Source: Corbicula japonica
Lineage: Eukaryota > Mollusca > Bivalvia > Venerida > Cyrenidae
DNA length: 64,000 bases
Reading direction: 5' to 3'
Assembly (NCBI GenBank): GCA_038501625.1
Contig: JAZAYU010000871.1
Coordinates: forward strand, 25,001 to 89,000
Positions 26,107-37,822 of this stretch are shown here, piece by piece. Each line of letters opens with the position of its first letter. Position 1 is the first letter of the stretch. Under the pieces are notes generated by a model. It searched no databases and was not told the origin of the DNA. It saw only the letters and a program-made list of their open reading frames with translations. The translations under genes were made by a program, and so were the position numbers.

Positions 26107-27330
26107 CACTCGTCAAAAGTTCTAAGTGCACACTTTTCAATTTTGAATATCTCAAAGTAAACTTATTCTAATTGAATGAAAGTTTGACATAATGTTCATT
26201 ATGATCAAACAACAATATTTTTGTTGAAAACCGTGCATATGTTTTATGTATTACGTCATCCACGTCGGCATACGCTATTTATGCGTAATCCCCGTGCGGG
26301 AATCGAAATTTATTTTTTTTAACAATCGTTTTTGTTTTTCACATGTTCACCGACTCCAGACAAACACGAAAAACACACCAACAAATTGTAACCATGGAAC
26401 GGTTGACGTCAGCAGACAACGACATTGCCGTCAAAATTCTTTTCACTGGCACAACTTCAAATTTGTTGTAAAAAATATTGACAGTTTTCGTAAATGCAAA
26501 AGAAATACCTTATTTTTTGCATATTTTATTAATTTAAGAAGAAAATCAAACGTTATTACTTTCTTGATTGACTACGTTGCTTACGTTGAACGCTGATAAT
26601 ACTCAATAACGTCATTAAATATTTACGTAAAACAACGTAAACTCGAAAATATTAGTGTAACATTTGTTAGATAAGTGTCCAATTAATAAAAATTTAAAAC
26701 TAAAATTTATAGAAATTCAATAAACTTTACAATCGAATTATTCGAAAATGACGTTTATTTGGTCAAAAAGCGTGACCGAAAACTGGTCAATTTTATCGAA
26801 ATGAATACATTTTTTCGTTCGGAAAGGCTGCTACACATCCATCATAGTGAATTGCATCATCCCAAACTGCTAGAAAATTCAAAAACTTTTGGCATAAAAC
26901 ACTGTGAAAAAAAATGGAATTTTCTCCTTGAAATCCTGTAAAAACGTTATGGATAAAATAGCGAAGAGTGCTCTGGCTCGTCGTGCCCAGCAGACCATTA
27001 CAAAGCTACAGGAAGATATTTCAGTGCAATGGAATGGCGAACTACAGTATTTCCTTCAAATGTACATGAAATTTAAATTATACAGAGATGAGAAAACGAT
27101 CACAAATGATAGCCGATGCAATGATAATTAACTTGAGAATTGCTCTCTGAGTACAAGTGAGCTAAAATGTTAATATTTTTTAACCTGGTTAAGCAGACTT
27201 AAATTTTTTGGTGTGCTTTAATAGAATTTTGATTCTTCTTCATTGTAGTTTACACTATTTTGAAAGATTCAATCAAATAATTTGAAAAATCGACATTTAT
27301 CAAGTGTGCACTCAGAACTTTTGACTAGTG
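26107..27330. mobile_element. Tc1/mariner-like element, non-autonomous, 1,224 bp
   Basis: 29-bp terminal inverted repeats beginning CACTCGTCAAAAGTTCTAAG (left) and CACTAGTCAAAAGTTCTGAG (right, inverted) differ at two positions, and both ends are flanked by TA (26105-26106 and 27331-27332). Those are the expected features of a Tc1/mariner insertion. The inside holds short ORFs (26246-26596, 26759-26941, 26904-27131) but no DDE/D transposase motif, so the element is internally replaced or a MITE-like derivative. Confidence 0.75.
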
Positions 27331-27465
27331 TATGTAAAGGGGATAGTTCACTTTTCATGACGGGGTAATTGTTTATTTTTCTAAATATAAAATAAAATGG
27401 AAATGAGCAAGAAAACGGACACGCTATCCGCTATACCCTGAAATCCGTTACTGCCTGAACAACTG

Positions 27466-28814
27466 CACAGCATCTTGATCCCGTAAACCAGGGGGCTGGG
27501 GGATGGGAGGGGGTGGGGGTGAGTCACACTGCAATACCAACTGAAACCAATTTATTCTGAACAACAGAAAAAGACCTACAAAAATGGTTATACAATCATT
27601 ATTTACTTTATAGACACGAAATCACCTTCTTCTTGTAAAACAGAAACCCACTAGAACCGTCATATTTATACTCTATATAGATCTATTTATATACTCAATT
27701 ATATATAGCTTGAGCTGGTACTTAACGTTCGCTAACGCTTAAAAGAAAACACAAAACTCATCGATACCTTTATAACCTGGCTCACATTCCCGATCAACAT
27801 TGATCTAGAAAACGGAACTATCTAGTAGATGTAGATAACAAAAACTTACCGCAAACAATCCTATATGACTATATCCACTCGCACTACCTAATCATGTATA
27901 CATGCATTGCGTGATGAACGCCATCTTGAAAACCAGACGGGTCAGTTCAAGGTTATCACGAGAAATCACAACAATCAATTATCTGAATAAACCTACATGG
28001 AATTGCATCTTGGTCATGTAAATATTTTGTTTATATATAAACATAAAACTTTTGCCAGAATACGACATAATTTAACAATGAAAGTCCACATAATCAAGCA
28101 ACATAAAAAATACGTTGACATCTTCCCTCTTACTAATAAGATTTCCTTGGGTAAAACCGTACTGTTGTGCATACAACATGGTTCCCGTTCAGTACTCAAC
28201 GATCTATATATAAAGCCGGGCCACATGGTACTCAACATTCGCTATAAACCTCTATTTAAAGCCGGGCAAAAATTCCCCTTCGGCCGGACTAGTTGTACTA
28301 TAGTAAAGATCATCAAGTAATAGTTACATAGTAATAATATATTATGACCATTAATTCGTCCAGAAAACAAAAGTATAAGTGTAACAGTAACCTACTGTGC
28401 TTGATGAGCTGCTGACTTTGTTCAACGTAAAGGATAGGTCACATGACCGATCATGTGTTACTGATGACGTACCATTGTGTTTTATTTAGAAAGACGTCAA
28501 AGCTTTTTCATCATTTTATTTCCTGTATTATTTACCAATTTTGATTGAGTTTCCGCAAAATTATCCCATTATCATCAAATCAAACCTTTCTGACATTTTT
28601 TGTAAGTTATTTACATAACATACAGGATCTGTATGTTGATTCTGAAAAATTTCTTCGGACAATTGACTTTCTAATTCTAGAATCAACAAATCACACCGCC
28701 TTTAAACATGGTGCTGCTGCCATGTAATATTCATTCGCGTTGGGTTTCGAGTTTATTCTAATGAAATAAAATTAATTATATTGGTTACAATAAAGAAAAT
28801 GATAATGTAGATAT
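27466..28814. other. Intergenic, one unassigned ORF
   Basis: A 107-residue ORF at 27997-28320 (plus) has no recognisable domain and overlaps a local repeat ('actcaac...taaagccggg' twice, about 28190-28265). I do not call it a gene. The rest is unremarkable. Confidence 0.35.
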
Positions 28815-29217
28815 GGGCTATTCCATTTGAACATAATTCCCACCCCAAGAAGGCAAAATAAAGAAATTTTATATGGGGTTATCCCCATGTGTATTATTCT
28901 TCTAAATGGGGTAGGGGAAAAGGCTTTTTCACTTCTAAAGGGAGTGGGGTGAGTGGGGTCGATTCCGTTTTAACTATTAAAGTGAAACAGTGTATCAATG
29001 CAAACTGGTACATAGCGTAATCACCTAAGTTAAATGGCATGATTAACATGTCCATTTGCTGACATCACGGTGAAAAACACTTCTGTAGGTGGTTCAAATA
29101 AGCAGATTTATGCTTACATAGGGGGGATCTTTTTATGTTAAATGAACTTCTAAAGAAGGACGATCCATTTTAAAAATGCCTTCCTGGAGTGGGATATATA
29201 TTTAAATGGAATAGCCC
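28815..29217. mobile_element. MITE with GGGCTATTCCATTT termini, 403 bp
   Basis: The left end GGGCTATTCCATTTGAA and the right end, inverted, GGGCTATTCCATTTAAA are the same over the first 14 bp, with further similarity inward ('ata.at.cccac'). No coding capacity. The transposase family that mobilises it is not evident; no unambiguous target duplication was seen. Confidence 0.65.
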
Positions 29218-29491
29218 TAAGAAAAAATATAATAAAAAAAATACAATCAAACTAAAATATATTTATTTCAAAGCACACAAACAGTAAACTTTAAAACATG
29301 ACAAGAACTATTTTGTGTCTCCCATGTTTAGAAATAGTGAACTCTTTGCCGTAAAGATTATCCGATAACTAGATGGCCGTAAGTCATAAAAACTACAAAA
29401 ATTGCAACCTGGTCAGACATACGATATATAACTTTATCATTGCGCATTTTTTTAAATACAAAAAAGTACTGGAGTAAAATGAAAACCTATA

Positions 29492-29878
29492 TTTTCTTGT
29501 TAACAATAAATGAGTTCAAGATCATGAGCATTTGCCAATATTCTGCATATTGTTCATGGAAGTTTCAACAATAAATTTAATGTAAGTTATAAAAGTGAAA
29601 AAGTTTCCTACACAAAGCATCAAACGTGATAATATCATTGGTGCAAATTCAAGGGCAGATAATCATCAAATTTCATTAACTATGTTTTCTTGTTAACAAT
29701 AGATGAGTTTAAGGTCATGAGCATTTGCCAGTATTCTGCATAGTGTTCATGAAAGTGTCAACAATAAATTTAATGTAAGTTATAAAAGTGAAAAAGTTTA
29801 CTACACAAAGCATCAAACATGATAATATCATTGGTGCAAATTTAAGGGCAGATAATCATCAAATTAAATTAACTTTTT
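29492..29878. repeat. Direct tandem duplication, about 193-bp unit, two copies
   Basis: 'ttttcttgttaacaata' at 29492 and 29685, and 'gggcagataatcatcaaatt' at 29652 and 29846, give a period of 193-194. The copies are nearly identical, which points to a recent duplication. Confidence 0.85.
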
Positions 29879-30289
29879 GTTCTTAAAATGCATAATTTGT
29901 TAATAACTTAAAGGGATCAATCTGAAGTTTTGATTACATCTCAATGAAATGACATCTCATTTACTCTTTACCATAAGTTCCTGTCAAAATTCAATTAAAA
30001 GAAAAATAGGCAATAACACAATATGCAAAAAAGTTATGTTTCTTATACAATTCACTTCATTGCAATAGAATCTATATACCAGTGCATTTTGAAGTTGTTT
30101 CCTCATATTCTTTCAAGAATGATATGCCCCTTACAAAATTAGTGACAAACAGATGGGGGAAGTAAATGGACAAAGCATTTAGTATGTGCTTGCTGTATAG
30201 GCAAAAACAATAGTCACTAATACATTACAATGTAGTGCAAACATTTTTCTGCTTGTCCCATCAAGTGCAACCACAAAAAGAAATCAGAT
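29879..30289. other. Intergenic, nothing recognised
   Basis: This is the likely 3' flank of the minus-strand gene fragment that ends at 30290. Nothing else identified. Confidence 0.4.
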
Positions 30290-31499
30290 TCAGGCTCTGT
30301 CAACCCTCATGTGCCTTTTTGCTGCAGTGATTTGATTTCTGACAAAATGTTTTATCATGGTCCATGATCTCTGTCTAAGCTCTTCATGGTTGCGTAAAAG
30401 CTCCTCGCACTGTAATTTTCCAGGGAGTTTTTGCAGAAGAATGTTTTTCTTCATCTCTTTTAACACAATCTTTTTTCTGCATCCGTCCAGGAACTTCTGG
30501 TGCTGCAGTCTAAAGAATAAAACACACCTGAATATAGGCACTTTGTATCTGATTTCAATGTTGTTTAAACATTATTTCAATATTCCTATATCAACCTCAA
30601 AATACTTGGACATGCAACCAAAATAAACCAGTATTTGTTATACCTTTAGCATATTCAAAGCATTCTTTGATGGCATTCATAAATAATCAGCATCAGTGGT
30701 TGTCTTCTCAATCCACATCTTGTTTAACTTGTATACACCAATAAAAAATATTTGATATTACCCCAAGCACATGATTATGGCTTGTGCTCAATACTTACTG
30801 AACTTTGATTTTCTAGCAGGTGGTTGAGCATTATCCTCACTGTCACTGGATAAGCAAGCACCTACCAATAAAAAAGTAACAATGTCTATGCTTAAAAATA
30901 TATCCTAAGAATATACACAGTGTTATACATTAAAAGTCACCTTGCTGCTAACAGACTTTACGTCTTTGCCCAGATGACTGAACGCAAAAAGTCATTACTT
31001 GTGTTATACCTTGAATGAATGTCATACAGAAACATTAATATTGATGTAGGCAGACAGCCCAAATATTAGTCTTTAACAAAGTGGGGATATGTGAACATTT
31101 AATTTAGGACAGCGTAACATGTAAATGAGAACAGACTTGAATAAGCATTTACTAGTACATACATTATCAAAACTTTAACCACCATTATTTTCCTGAATAA
31201 TGTATTCGTGGGCTGAGTACAAAACAATTGTAACTGTGTATGAATAAAGAAGAAATTACAAATGTTTTGCACCCAACCCACATATTGAAAACAGAACAAA
31301 CGCCAAAAAACTAACTCCCCTATTTTTTTAATTATGCTTGCATTACCTTTTTATGTATTTTTTATTGATTTTCTTCGTGAACATTCTAGCGCAAGAATAT
31401 AAATGTCTTAAAATCAATGGTACACCAGAAAATTGACACGCGATTTCTTTGATTTCTTTAATGGTGGTCTCCATTCTTCGTCACTGTCACAGTCCAACT
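30290..31499 (-). pseudogene. Three-exon SANT/Myb-like gene fragment with one frameshift
   Basis: Three minus-strand exons are supported by splice sites and reading phase. Exon A, from 31499 (acceptor 'tttgtttcag'), encodes an acidic 'DCDSDEEWRPPLKKSKKS' stretch and ends near 31440 at a weak donor. Exon B (30861-30799; acceptor 'tattggtag', donor 'gtaagt') encodes 'SSDSEDNAQPPARKSK'. Exon C (30509-30290; acceptor 'ttattctttag') starts in phase with 'RSSWTDAEK', the Trp-containing start of a SANT/Myb-like helix set, but then hits a stop. One base is missing from a six-A run (T6 at 30471-30476 on the plus strand). With that gap taken into account the rest ('LPGKLQCEELL', 'RSWTMIKHFVRNQI') follows in one frame to a stop at 30290. 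The pattern resembles the C-terminus of uncharacterised invertebrate DNA-binding-like proteins. It is either a young pseudogene or an assembly error. Upstream exons were not found. Confidence 0.55.
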
Positions 31500-32179
31500 C
31501 TGAAACAAATTTAATGCACAAACATTATCTCAATCTAATTGTTGCTGATCAATATTAAAACACTGATGCAATCAAGTATTGATGATTTCCAAGATAAACC
31601 CAGATAAACATGGTAACTCTCATGGAGGGAACCTGATGTCCAGTTTGTAGGTCAAAGTTTTGAACTTCTGTGGCTGGTTAATTCAGCTAATAGATAATAT
31701 TTACCCACTTAAAAGTTGCACATAATTTTAGGCAAGGCGCTAAGATTTTAGGGCATGGCTAACACTTGTGGTTTCAGAAGATTTTCGTTTTTCTTTTTTG
31801 TTGACATGACAACATGAGTTCTTCATGGACTGCAATTTAAACAAAGAGATGCATGCTGGAGACATCTTTACCAAGTATCAACACTGTTGAAGAACACTGA
31901 GGACAGTGCTTAACGTCTACTGAGGACTGTGTAATGTGCAAATGGGGACATTAGATACTATCCACTCCGGATGCAACAAGATTGTCGGGGCTTGGCTTGG
32001 TTTCTTGTTTTACCCGGGTCTTGTTATAACCGGGACAGAACAAATTAAGAAATCCGCCACCATTGGGCATCATTTATTTATACTTTCGCGTACATCCTTT
32101 TTGAAAGCCATATGATGGGAGGTAACTCTTTGCATTTTATTACCCTTAGAAGTGTTTGTTTCAATTAAATATATATATA
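31500..32179. other. Upstream flank or intron of the SANT-like fragment
   Basis: If the fragment at 30290-31499 is part of a longer gene, its preceding intron lies here. No further exon was identified. Confidence 0.35.
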
Positions 32180-32376
32180 AAGAAATTAGAAACGCAACTT
32201 CTTAAAACAAGATATACATTTCATGTTTAAAGAAGTTGCGTTTCTAATTTCGTTTAGTTTCTGTTGCGTTTCTAGTTTCTTCAAATACATATTAGATAAC
32301 TAATGAAATTAAAAACGCAACTTCTTTAATCACGAAAAATATTTTGTGTTTAAAGAAGTTGCGTTTCTAATTTCCT
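32180..32376. repeat. Two direct copies of a 70-75-bp hairpin
   Basis: At 32180-32254 and 32309-32376 the same near-perfect inverted pair (gaaattagaaacgcaacttc / gaagttgcgtttctaatttc) encloses a variable loop of about 25 bp. A lone half-arm ('gttgcgtttctagtttc') lies between them at about 32263. The arms are far better conserved than the loops. Confidence 0.75.
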
Positions 32377-33418
32377 TAAGTATATAAAAAATATAACAAT
32401 CTTTCATGGAATTGAAACAAAACATTTAAAAACACATGCATATACAAGCCTAACCGTGTGTTTTTATTATAATGTACATTTTAAATTTCGCTTCAAAATT
32501 CATGCAGTGTATTTCTTACGAACACCGAATAACACTACAAGAAATTAGCCACTTCATCCGTGTTAATCACTTAAAAAAAGGTGTTTTGTAAACATAACAT
32601 TTCCTCATCTAAAGGACAGTTTAGCCCGGAGCACTGACAAAACAAGGCTGACACAGCTGTTTCCAAATGCTCAATAATTGCTTCCTTAATTGACCATCGT
32701 TTTCACATGTTAACAAACTGATACAGACGACGTGCCAATGGAGTGACCTCGTTAAAATTCCAAAAAATTGCATGGGACGGTGAATATATGTACATTGTAC
32801 TGGTATTTTGCTAAAACTGATCTCGTTATAAACGGTATAAAATGAAAGGAAAATAGAAGGAAAAAGGCTGGGACACAGTAGAATGTACTTATAAGCGGTA
32901 TCTTGTTAAAAGCAATCTCGTTATTAGTGGAGTAGACTGTTTAATAATAATTATACATGTACCATAAGCTTTATTTTGTTTTCCAAAAACAGTATCATAA
33001 AACAGTATTTCACACGTTAAATATATAAAAGACTGTGAAACAATGCTTCAAGAGTATTGTTATTGTAAAATCAGTAATATTCGTTTGACATTATTTTCGT
33101 GGATTTTGTGGGTAGGCATATCCACAAATTTTAAACCCGAACGAAAAATCCGATGAACCTTCATTATAAACAAATGCAAAATCCACTGTTTGTTTCCGTC
33201 CCTGACTCTCCCCAAGCTAGCTTTAAATGTTATCTGCATTGTCTCCCATAATAATGAAAGTGGGGTTGATTCCCTGCCTTACCCCTTTCTTGTTACTGTA
33301 GGAGTTAACTCCTTAGTAAACCCTTATTCTGCATCCCATTTTTGGATTAACTGTCCTACATACCCCTTGCATACCCTAACCCTTTTGTTCTTACTCTGAC
33401 ATTTTCTTTGTACTGCAG
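32377..33418. other. Intergenic, nothing recognised
   Basis: No gene found. The last 60 bases are pyrimidine-rich and end in a good splice acceptor ('tttctttgtactgcag') for the exon remnant at 33419. Confidence 0.4.
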
Positions 33419-33507
33419 ATGATTGATACGGAGGAATCAGAAGACGAGGAGGAGGAGGATGATTTATATTTATTGGACACGGCTTTTGAAAATTGACTCA
33501 GTTTTAA
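33419..33507 (+). pseudogene. Truncated copy of the first exon of the gene at 47766-50369, joined to telomeric repeat
   Basis: ATG follows a splice acceptor directly (tgtactgcag|ATG). The peptide is highly acidic and reaches 'LYLLDTAFEN'. The minus-strand gene starting at 50367 also has ATG immediately after an acceptor and an acidic start reaching 'FLLDTALENGFSF'. Here Gly is replaced by a stop (TGA at about 33494-33496), the next codons (Leu-Ser-Phe) still match, and the sequence then becomes (TTAGGG)n. So this is a paralogous exon broken inside the coding sequence at a telomere-repeat junction. The intron sides of the two copies are not obviously alike. Confidence 0.6.
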
Positions 33508-34440
33508 GGGTTAGGGTTAGGGTTAGGGTTAGGGTATAGGACAGATACGAAAGATGGAGACCCCCGAGATGTCCACTAGAATTGTCTGATGGGTTTACTG
33601 ACGGGTTAATTTCCTTTGAAATTTCAGTTGCCCTGCGGTTCTGGTGGAGCAAAGACGTTTCTGTTAATTTTGATATTTATTGAAAGGAGATTGAAGGTAT
33701 TGGCGTGGTGAACATGCTTTTGCATTGATTATTTTGATATTTTTATAATTATTTTTGTGCGAATTTTGTATGATTTTTATAAAATAATTTTAAAATTAAT
33801 TTTGGATGTTGGAATATTTATTGTTTCTGTTGGCCGTCCTGGCGACGTGGTTATTTGACTGGGCTTGTATCTGTTGGACTGGGATGGAATCCCTGTCCCT
33901 TTTTCTTATGATGTCACTTCCTCCAAAAGTAATTATGGGTTAGGGTAAGGGTTAGGGTTAGTGTTAGGGTTTAGGGTTAGGGTATAGGACAGATACGAAA
34001 GATGGATACCCTCGAGATGTCCACTAGAATTGTCTGAGTGGTTGATGATATCATGTGACTTTTGGGTTTACTGACGTGGTATATTTCCTTTTAAATTTCA
34101 GTTGCCCTGTGGTTCTGGTGGAGTAAAGACGTTTCTGTTAATTTTGATTTGGATATTTATTGAAAGGAGATTGAAGGTGAGTGGTTTTGGCGTGGTGAAC
34201 ATGCTTTTGCATTGATTATTTTGATTTTTTTAAAAATTATTTGTGTGCGAATTTTGTATGATTTTTATAAAATAATTTTAAAATTAATTTTGGATGTTGG
34301 AATATTTATTGTTTTTGTTGGCCGTCCTGGCGACGTGGTTATTTGACTGGGCTTGTATCTGTTGGACCGGGATGGAATCCCTGTCCCTTTTTCTTATGAT
34401 GTCACTTCCAGCAAAAGTAATTATGGGTTAGGGTTAGGGT
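33508..34440. repeat. Two units of about 450-475 bp separated by TTAGGG tracts
   Basis: Telomere-type (TTAGGG)n tracts, some degenerate, lie at about 33508-33535, 33938-33982 and 34424-34450. Between them are two direct copies of one unit: 'ataggacagatacgaaagat', 'gatgtccactagaattgtct', 'tttctgttaattttgat', 'ttggccgtcctggcgacgtg', 'atgatgtcacttcc'. The second copy has small insertions relative to the first ('gttgatgatatcatgtgact', 'gagtggtt'). This is a subtelomere-like arrangement. Confidence 0.85.
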
Positions 34441-36343
34441 TAGGGTTGGGTTACGATGGGAGTGGGTTGGGTTTAGGGGTTAGGGTTCGGGTTACGGTTC
34501 GGATTTGAACATAATGGCAGGGTTTGGTCAGGGTTATCAAAAGTAAGTTTTGTTACTGAAAAAAGATTCATTTGTTCTGTTTCGCGCCGTTTTTTTTCTT
34601 AACTCTAAGTATATGGACATATATGATGTTATAAAAATGCTGTATTTCATGGCTCATTCCTATAAGTCCAACAGTTTTCCATGCTCTTATAATCATCATT
34701 CATCAAAATTCATCATCATCATTATCACTGTCATCATCATCATAGTCATATAATCACTATCATCATCATCATAGTCATAGTCATCAACATGAAAAGTGCT
34801 ATATTCCTTCCTGATGCCTTGATATTTATTCACTCATCAAATAAATACATCATCATTATCCTCCTCGTCCTTCTCCTCCTCCTCATCCTCCTCATCAAAA
34901 TCATCATCATCATCATCATCATCATAATCAATCAATCAAAATATTCATCTTAGTTCTATACCGTTTCAAAAGATTTCAATAAAATTTATAACTTATATTC
35001 TCTGATAATCCGTTTTAGTAAAATCACTTCCAATGATTAAAATATTTTTAAAACTTCTACATAGCTTGGAAGCACAACATTACCGTTTCAAAATGGCTTG
35101 TCAATTTCCGCCTTCAAGTTCTATTACGATGCGCGCGCTCAAATTTTCAAAAAAACGGGTTTTACTCCGCCAATAAATTATTTCCACACATCCATTCTCT
35201 ATAACATCCTATTCTACAATGATTCAAATGTAGGACCGTTCCTGCACATGCGCAAACAAGATTCGCGCGCATCTATAAGAAAACTTGTGTTTTTCAATAT
35301 CTTATATTTTCTGTTTTTATTCAATAATATGATGTTTGCAATATATCTACCAAGTTTCAGCTTTCAGTTAGCAAAAATGAACTCAATATGAGGAATTTTC
35401 CAACACCACCTATTCTGGTACGCGTTTGCGGCCAAGCGGCTAAACCTAAGAATTCATTTCTTGCTAATAAAATTTGAAAATTATCAAATTTCTCAAAAAC
35501 ATGGTTATGAATAATAGTAAAACATCTCAACTAATAAAAGCAACTCACTTTTTTTAGCTGACACATGCAAAATGGGCCACACAGGGTATCAATTGTGGCA
35601 TTTTTAAGGCAAAAACAGTTAAAAATGACCCCAAACCTAATTAAAACCTAAGTTTGCCTCCTGTAACACAGTTATACTGATTTTTGACTTTCAAATTTGC
35701 TTAAAATTGGTCAGCACACAATTTTAGTGGAAAATAACATTGCAGACAATATAAATATTCAAATGCTGCCCTCCACTTGTACTTCTTATAGGTGTAAGAC
35801 CTGTAAATAGACTTCCCTATATAAACTATAGTAAACATGACATGTTTCAAAAGGCTGGCAATTATAGCTGGAACCATTTTAATAAGGGCTAACTTACATG
35901 CTTTTAAAGCTAATTGTTTCTACTGTCCATTTCCAGCAAGAAAAGTAGGGGTCATGTATCAATTAACAGAGATTTGACACCTTGAAACCGGTGGTCTGTT
36001 TTTTTCACTTCTGTGTGAACTTCAAAACTGTTTTACATATGCCGTCCTAAAACCAGGGCCTTTTTTCATATACTGATTTTCCAAACATAAATTTGCTATC
36101 AGTGTGTCAGTAAAAGCATCTCATTTACTTAACATGTTCCTTTCAGGCCATACTAGCCATTTAATGCCCCCAAAAGGCAAAAAAATTGGGACTATTTAGT
36201 GTCAGCCATTGTCTGACTAGCCCGAGTAGGAACATCCGCTGGACTATTTACAAGTAATTAGCCATAGCACGTGCTCGGGACAAGATGGCGGTAGGACAAC
36301 GACCGCTTCGTGCTCCTACCCTAACCCTAACCCTAACCCTACC
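34441..36343. repeat. Telomere-bounded unit, copy 1 (with about 1 kb of inserted DNA)
   Basis: Starts with TTAGGG variants and 'gggttacggttcggatttga', passes the (ATC)n-rich block (34690-34935), 'ttctataccgtttcaaaa', 'ccacacatccattctctata' and 'ggaccgttcctgcacatgcg', and ends with 'caagatggcggtaggacaac', 'cttcgtgctcctaccctaac' and (CCCTAA)n at 36317-36342. Relative to copy 2 (51075-51970) about 985 bp is inserted after 'gcgcatctataa' (35280) and before 'cacgtgctcgggac' (36266). The insert has no recognisable ORF or inverted ends. Confidence 0.8.
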
Positions 36344-36434
36344 AAAGGGTAATCGAGGTTTTCGAACAATCTAACTGGATTTTCGGTAACATTCTGCAAA
36401 GGGTTGGGATAATGGACGTTTTCCAACAATCTAA
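36344..36434. repeat. 60-bp minisatellite, left part (interrupted)
   Basis: About 1.5 copies of the unit that resumes at 37823: 'gggtaatcgaggttttcgaa', 'caatctaactggattttcgg'. It ends at 'caatctaa', which is then continued after the insertion at 36435-37822. Confidence 0.85.
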
Positions 36435-37822
36435 GGCCTAAAAAAAGGTTTGTTTCTGGTTACCCGACCGACCGTCTCTTTTGAGCGCCGACCGTAACTT
36501 TTTTTCAGCCCTCCCAAAAAAATTGTATGAAAAGCCGACCGGGTTTTTGACCGACGAAAAATTCTGTTATTGATGGACACAATGTCCGGTGCAAAATAAC
36601 AGCCAGCACTGTTTCATTTTTGGAAAATTTACTTTCACTTTCTTCTCCGGTGCTATTTTTAACTGTTAAACGCGTGATTTTTTGTCCATGTATCATTATA
36701 TGTAAATGCTTTCGGGTCAAGGTTGCTAATTCCATGATTGAATTCGCCGAGGTAAACAATCATGGCTGTCAGCGTTCTGCGAGCCAGTAAAATATTCTTT
36801 TTGATCCACCGACGACTTCATTGAAGAATTAAGGAAGCAAATAGATTAAGATTTCTGTTCGAAGTGCATACGTGATACGGCGAAAATGCAGAATCGTTGA
36901 ATAATGGCTTTATGAGCGAACAATTATGTACTGATATTTGTATCGTAAAATGAGTGAAAGAAACAGCACTGATCAAATTATTAACCCAGCTTTGGTGGTA
37001 GTGATAGAACTTTTACCATCATTGGTGGGATATGTATATATTTTATTATGTGTTAATTGCAACAATATCACGAAAGTAAAGCTAAAACAATTCAACTTTA
37101 AGTTGAAACACTGGTTTATTAGTTTCAATGGAATTACAGTATAAAATGCAGTGAGTTTTCTCTTTTCTACACTTCAACACCTTAAAAGATACCTCTTAAA
37201 AGATAGATACATTTCCGGGCAAACAAACTGTAACCTGTCACCTCTTTTAAACAGCTTATTCAATCAGGCGTTAAAAATCTTACAAATACACAGCAACCTA
37301 GGCCTATCCGTTATCGAGACGTTATTGGTACATGTACTTACAATAATCCACGTTCAAATTCCATTGTCTCTTTTTAATTATCGCATAATCCGCACAATTC
37401 AAAAACAAACAAAAAGAAATTTTCTCAAACATGTTTTAAAAACACTCATAGATTTATGTACATTTCTTTGATCCGCCTTCGCTGTTAATTTTATACGGAG
37501 ACTGAATTCGATTGACAGTCAGTATGGAGGTAAACATTGATACCAACCGTCAATGAAATGCAACTTCAAAGGAAATTGTCGGCTCGTATCAAGACTGTGT
37601 TGTTTTATTGGCTTTGCTTTGAATATTTTTTGCTGACAGTTTGTGTATTCGATTTCCCGGAGTCTACTGTACTAATTTAACAATTTTAGTCCTTGATGTA
37701 CTTACGTACACCCAAGATGGTATATACCTGGACTTTGGTTCTTTCCCCTAAATAAAGCCGACCTACCGACCCATTGTTTTTTTCAAGGATGTAACCAGAA
37801 ACAAACCTATTTTTTTCAGGCC
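36435..37822. mobile_element. PIF/Harbinger-like non-autonomous element, 1,388 bp, TAA target duplication
   Basis: Ends are inverted repeats: GGCCTAAAAAAAGGTTTGTT on the left and, inverted, GGCCTGAAAAAAATAGGTTT on the right, both continuing into 'GTTTCTGGTTAC' (about 28-30 bp with one small gap). TAA flanks both sides (36432-36434 and 37823-37825). Removing the element and one TAA gives 'caatctaacagggttttcgg', exactly the minisatellite consensus, so the insertion site is resolved to the base. GG-starting ends with a 3-bp TWA duplication are characteristic of PIF/Harbinger. The subterminal regions are rich in 'ccgacc' motifs. ORFs inside (36505-36759, 36938-37144, 37151-37471) show no DDE transposase or Myb motif, so the element is probably non-autonomous. 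Confidence 0.75.

Larger units (their letters stand above)
24260..27465. mobile_element. Putative 3.2-kb inverted-repeat element hosting nested insertions
   Basis: CAGTTGTTCAGGCAGTAACG, extending three more bases, lies at 24260 and as a perfect reverse complement ending at 27465. Internal variants of 'cagtaacggat' occur at about 24450 and, inverted, near 25825, so the element may carry subterminal motifs or be a composite of two. No transposase was recognised and no target duplication could be fixed. It contains the MITE at 25343-25663 and the mariner-like element at 26107-27330. Confidence 0.45.
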
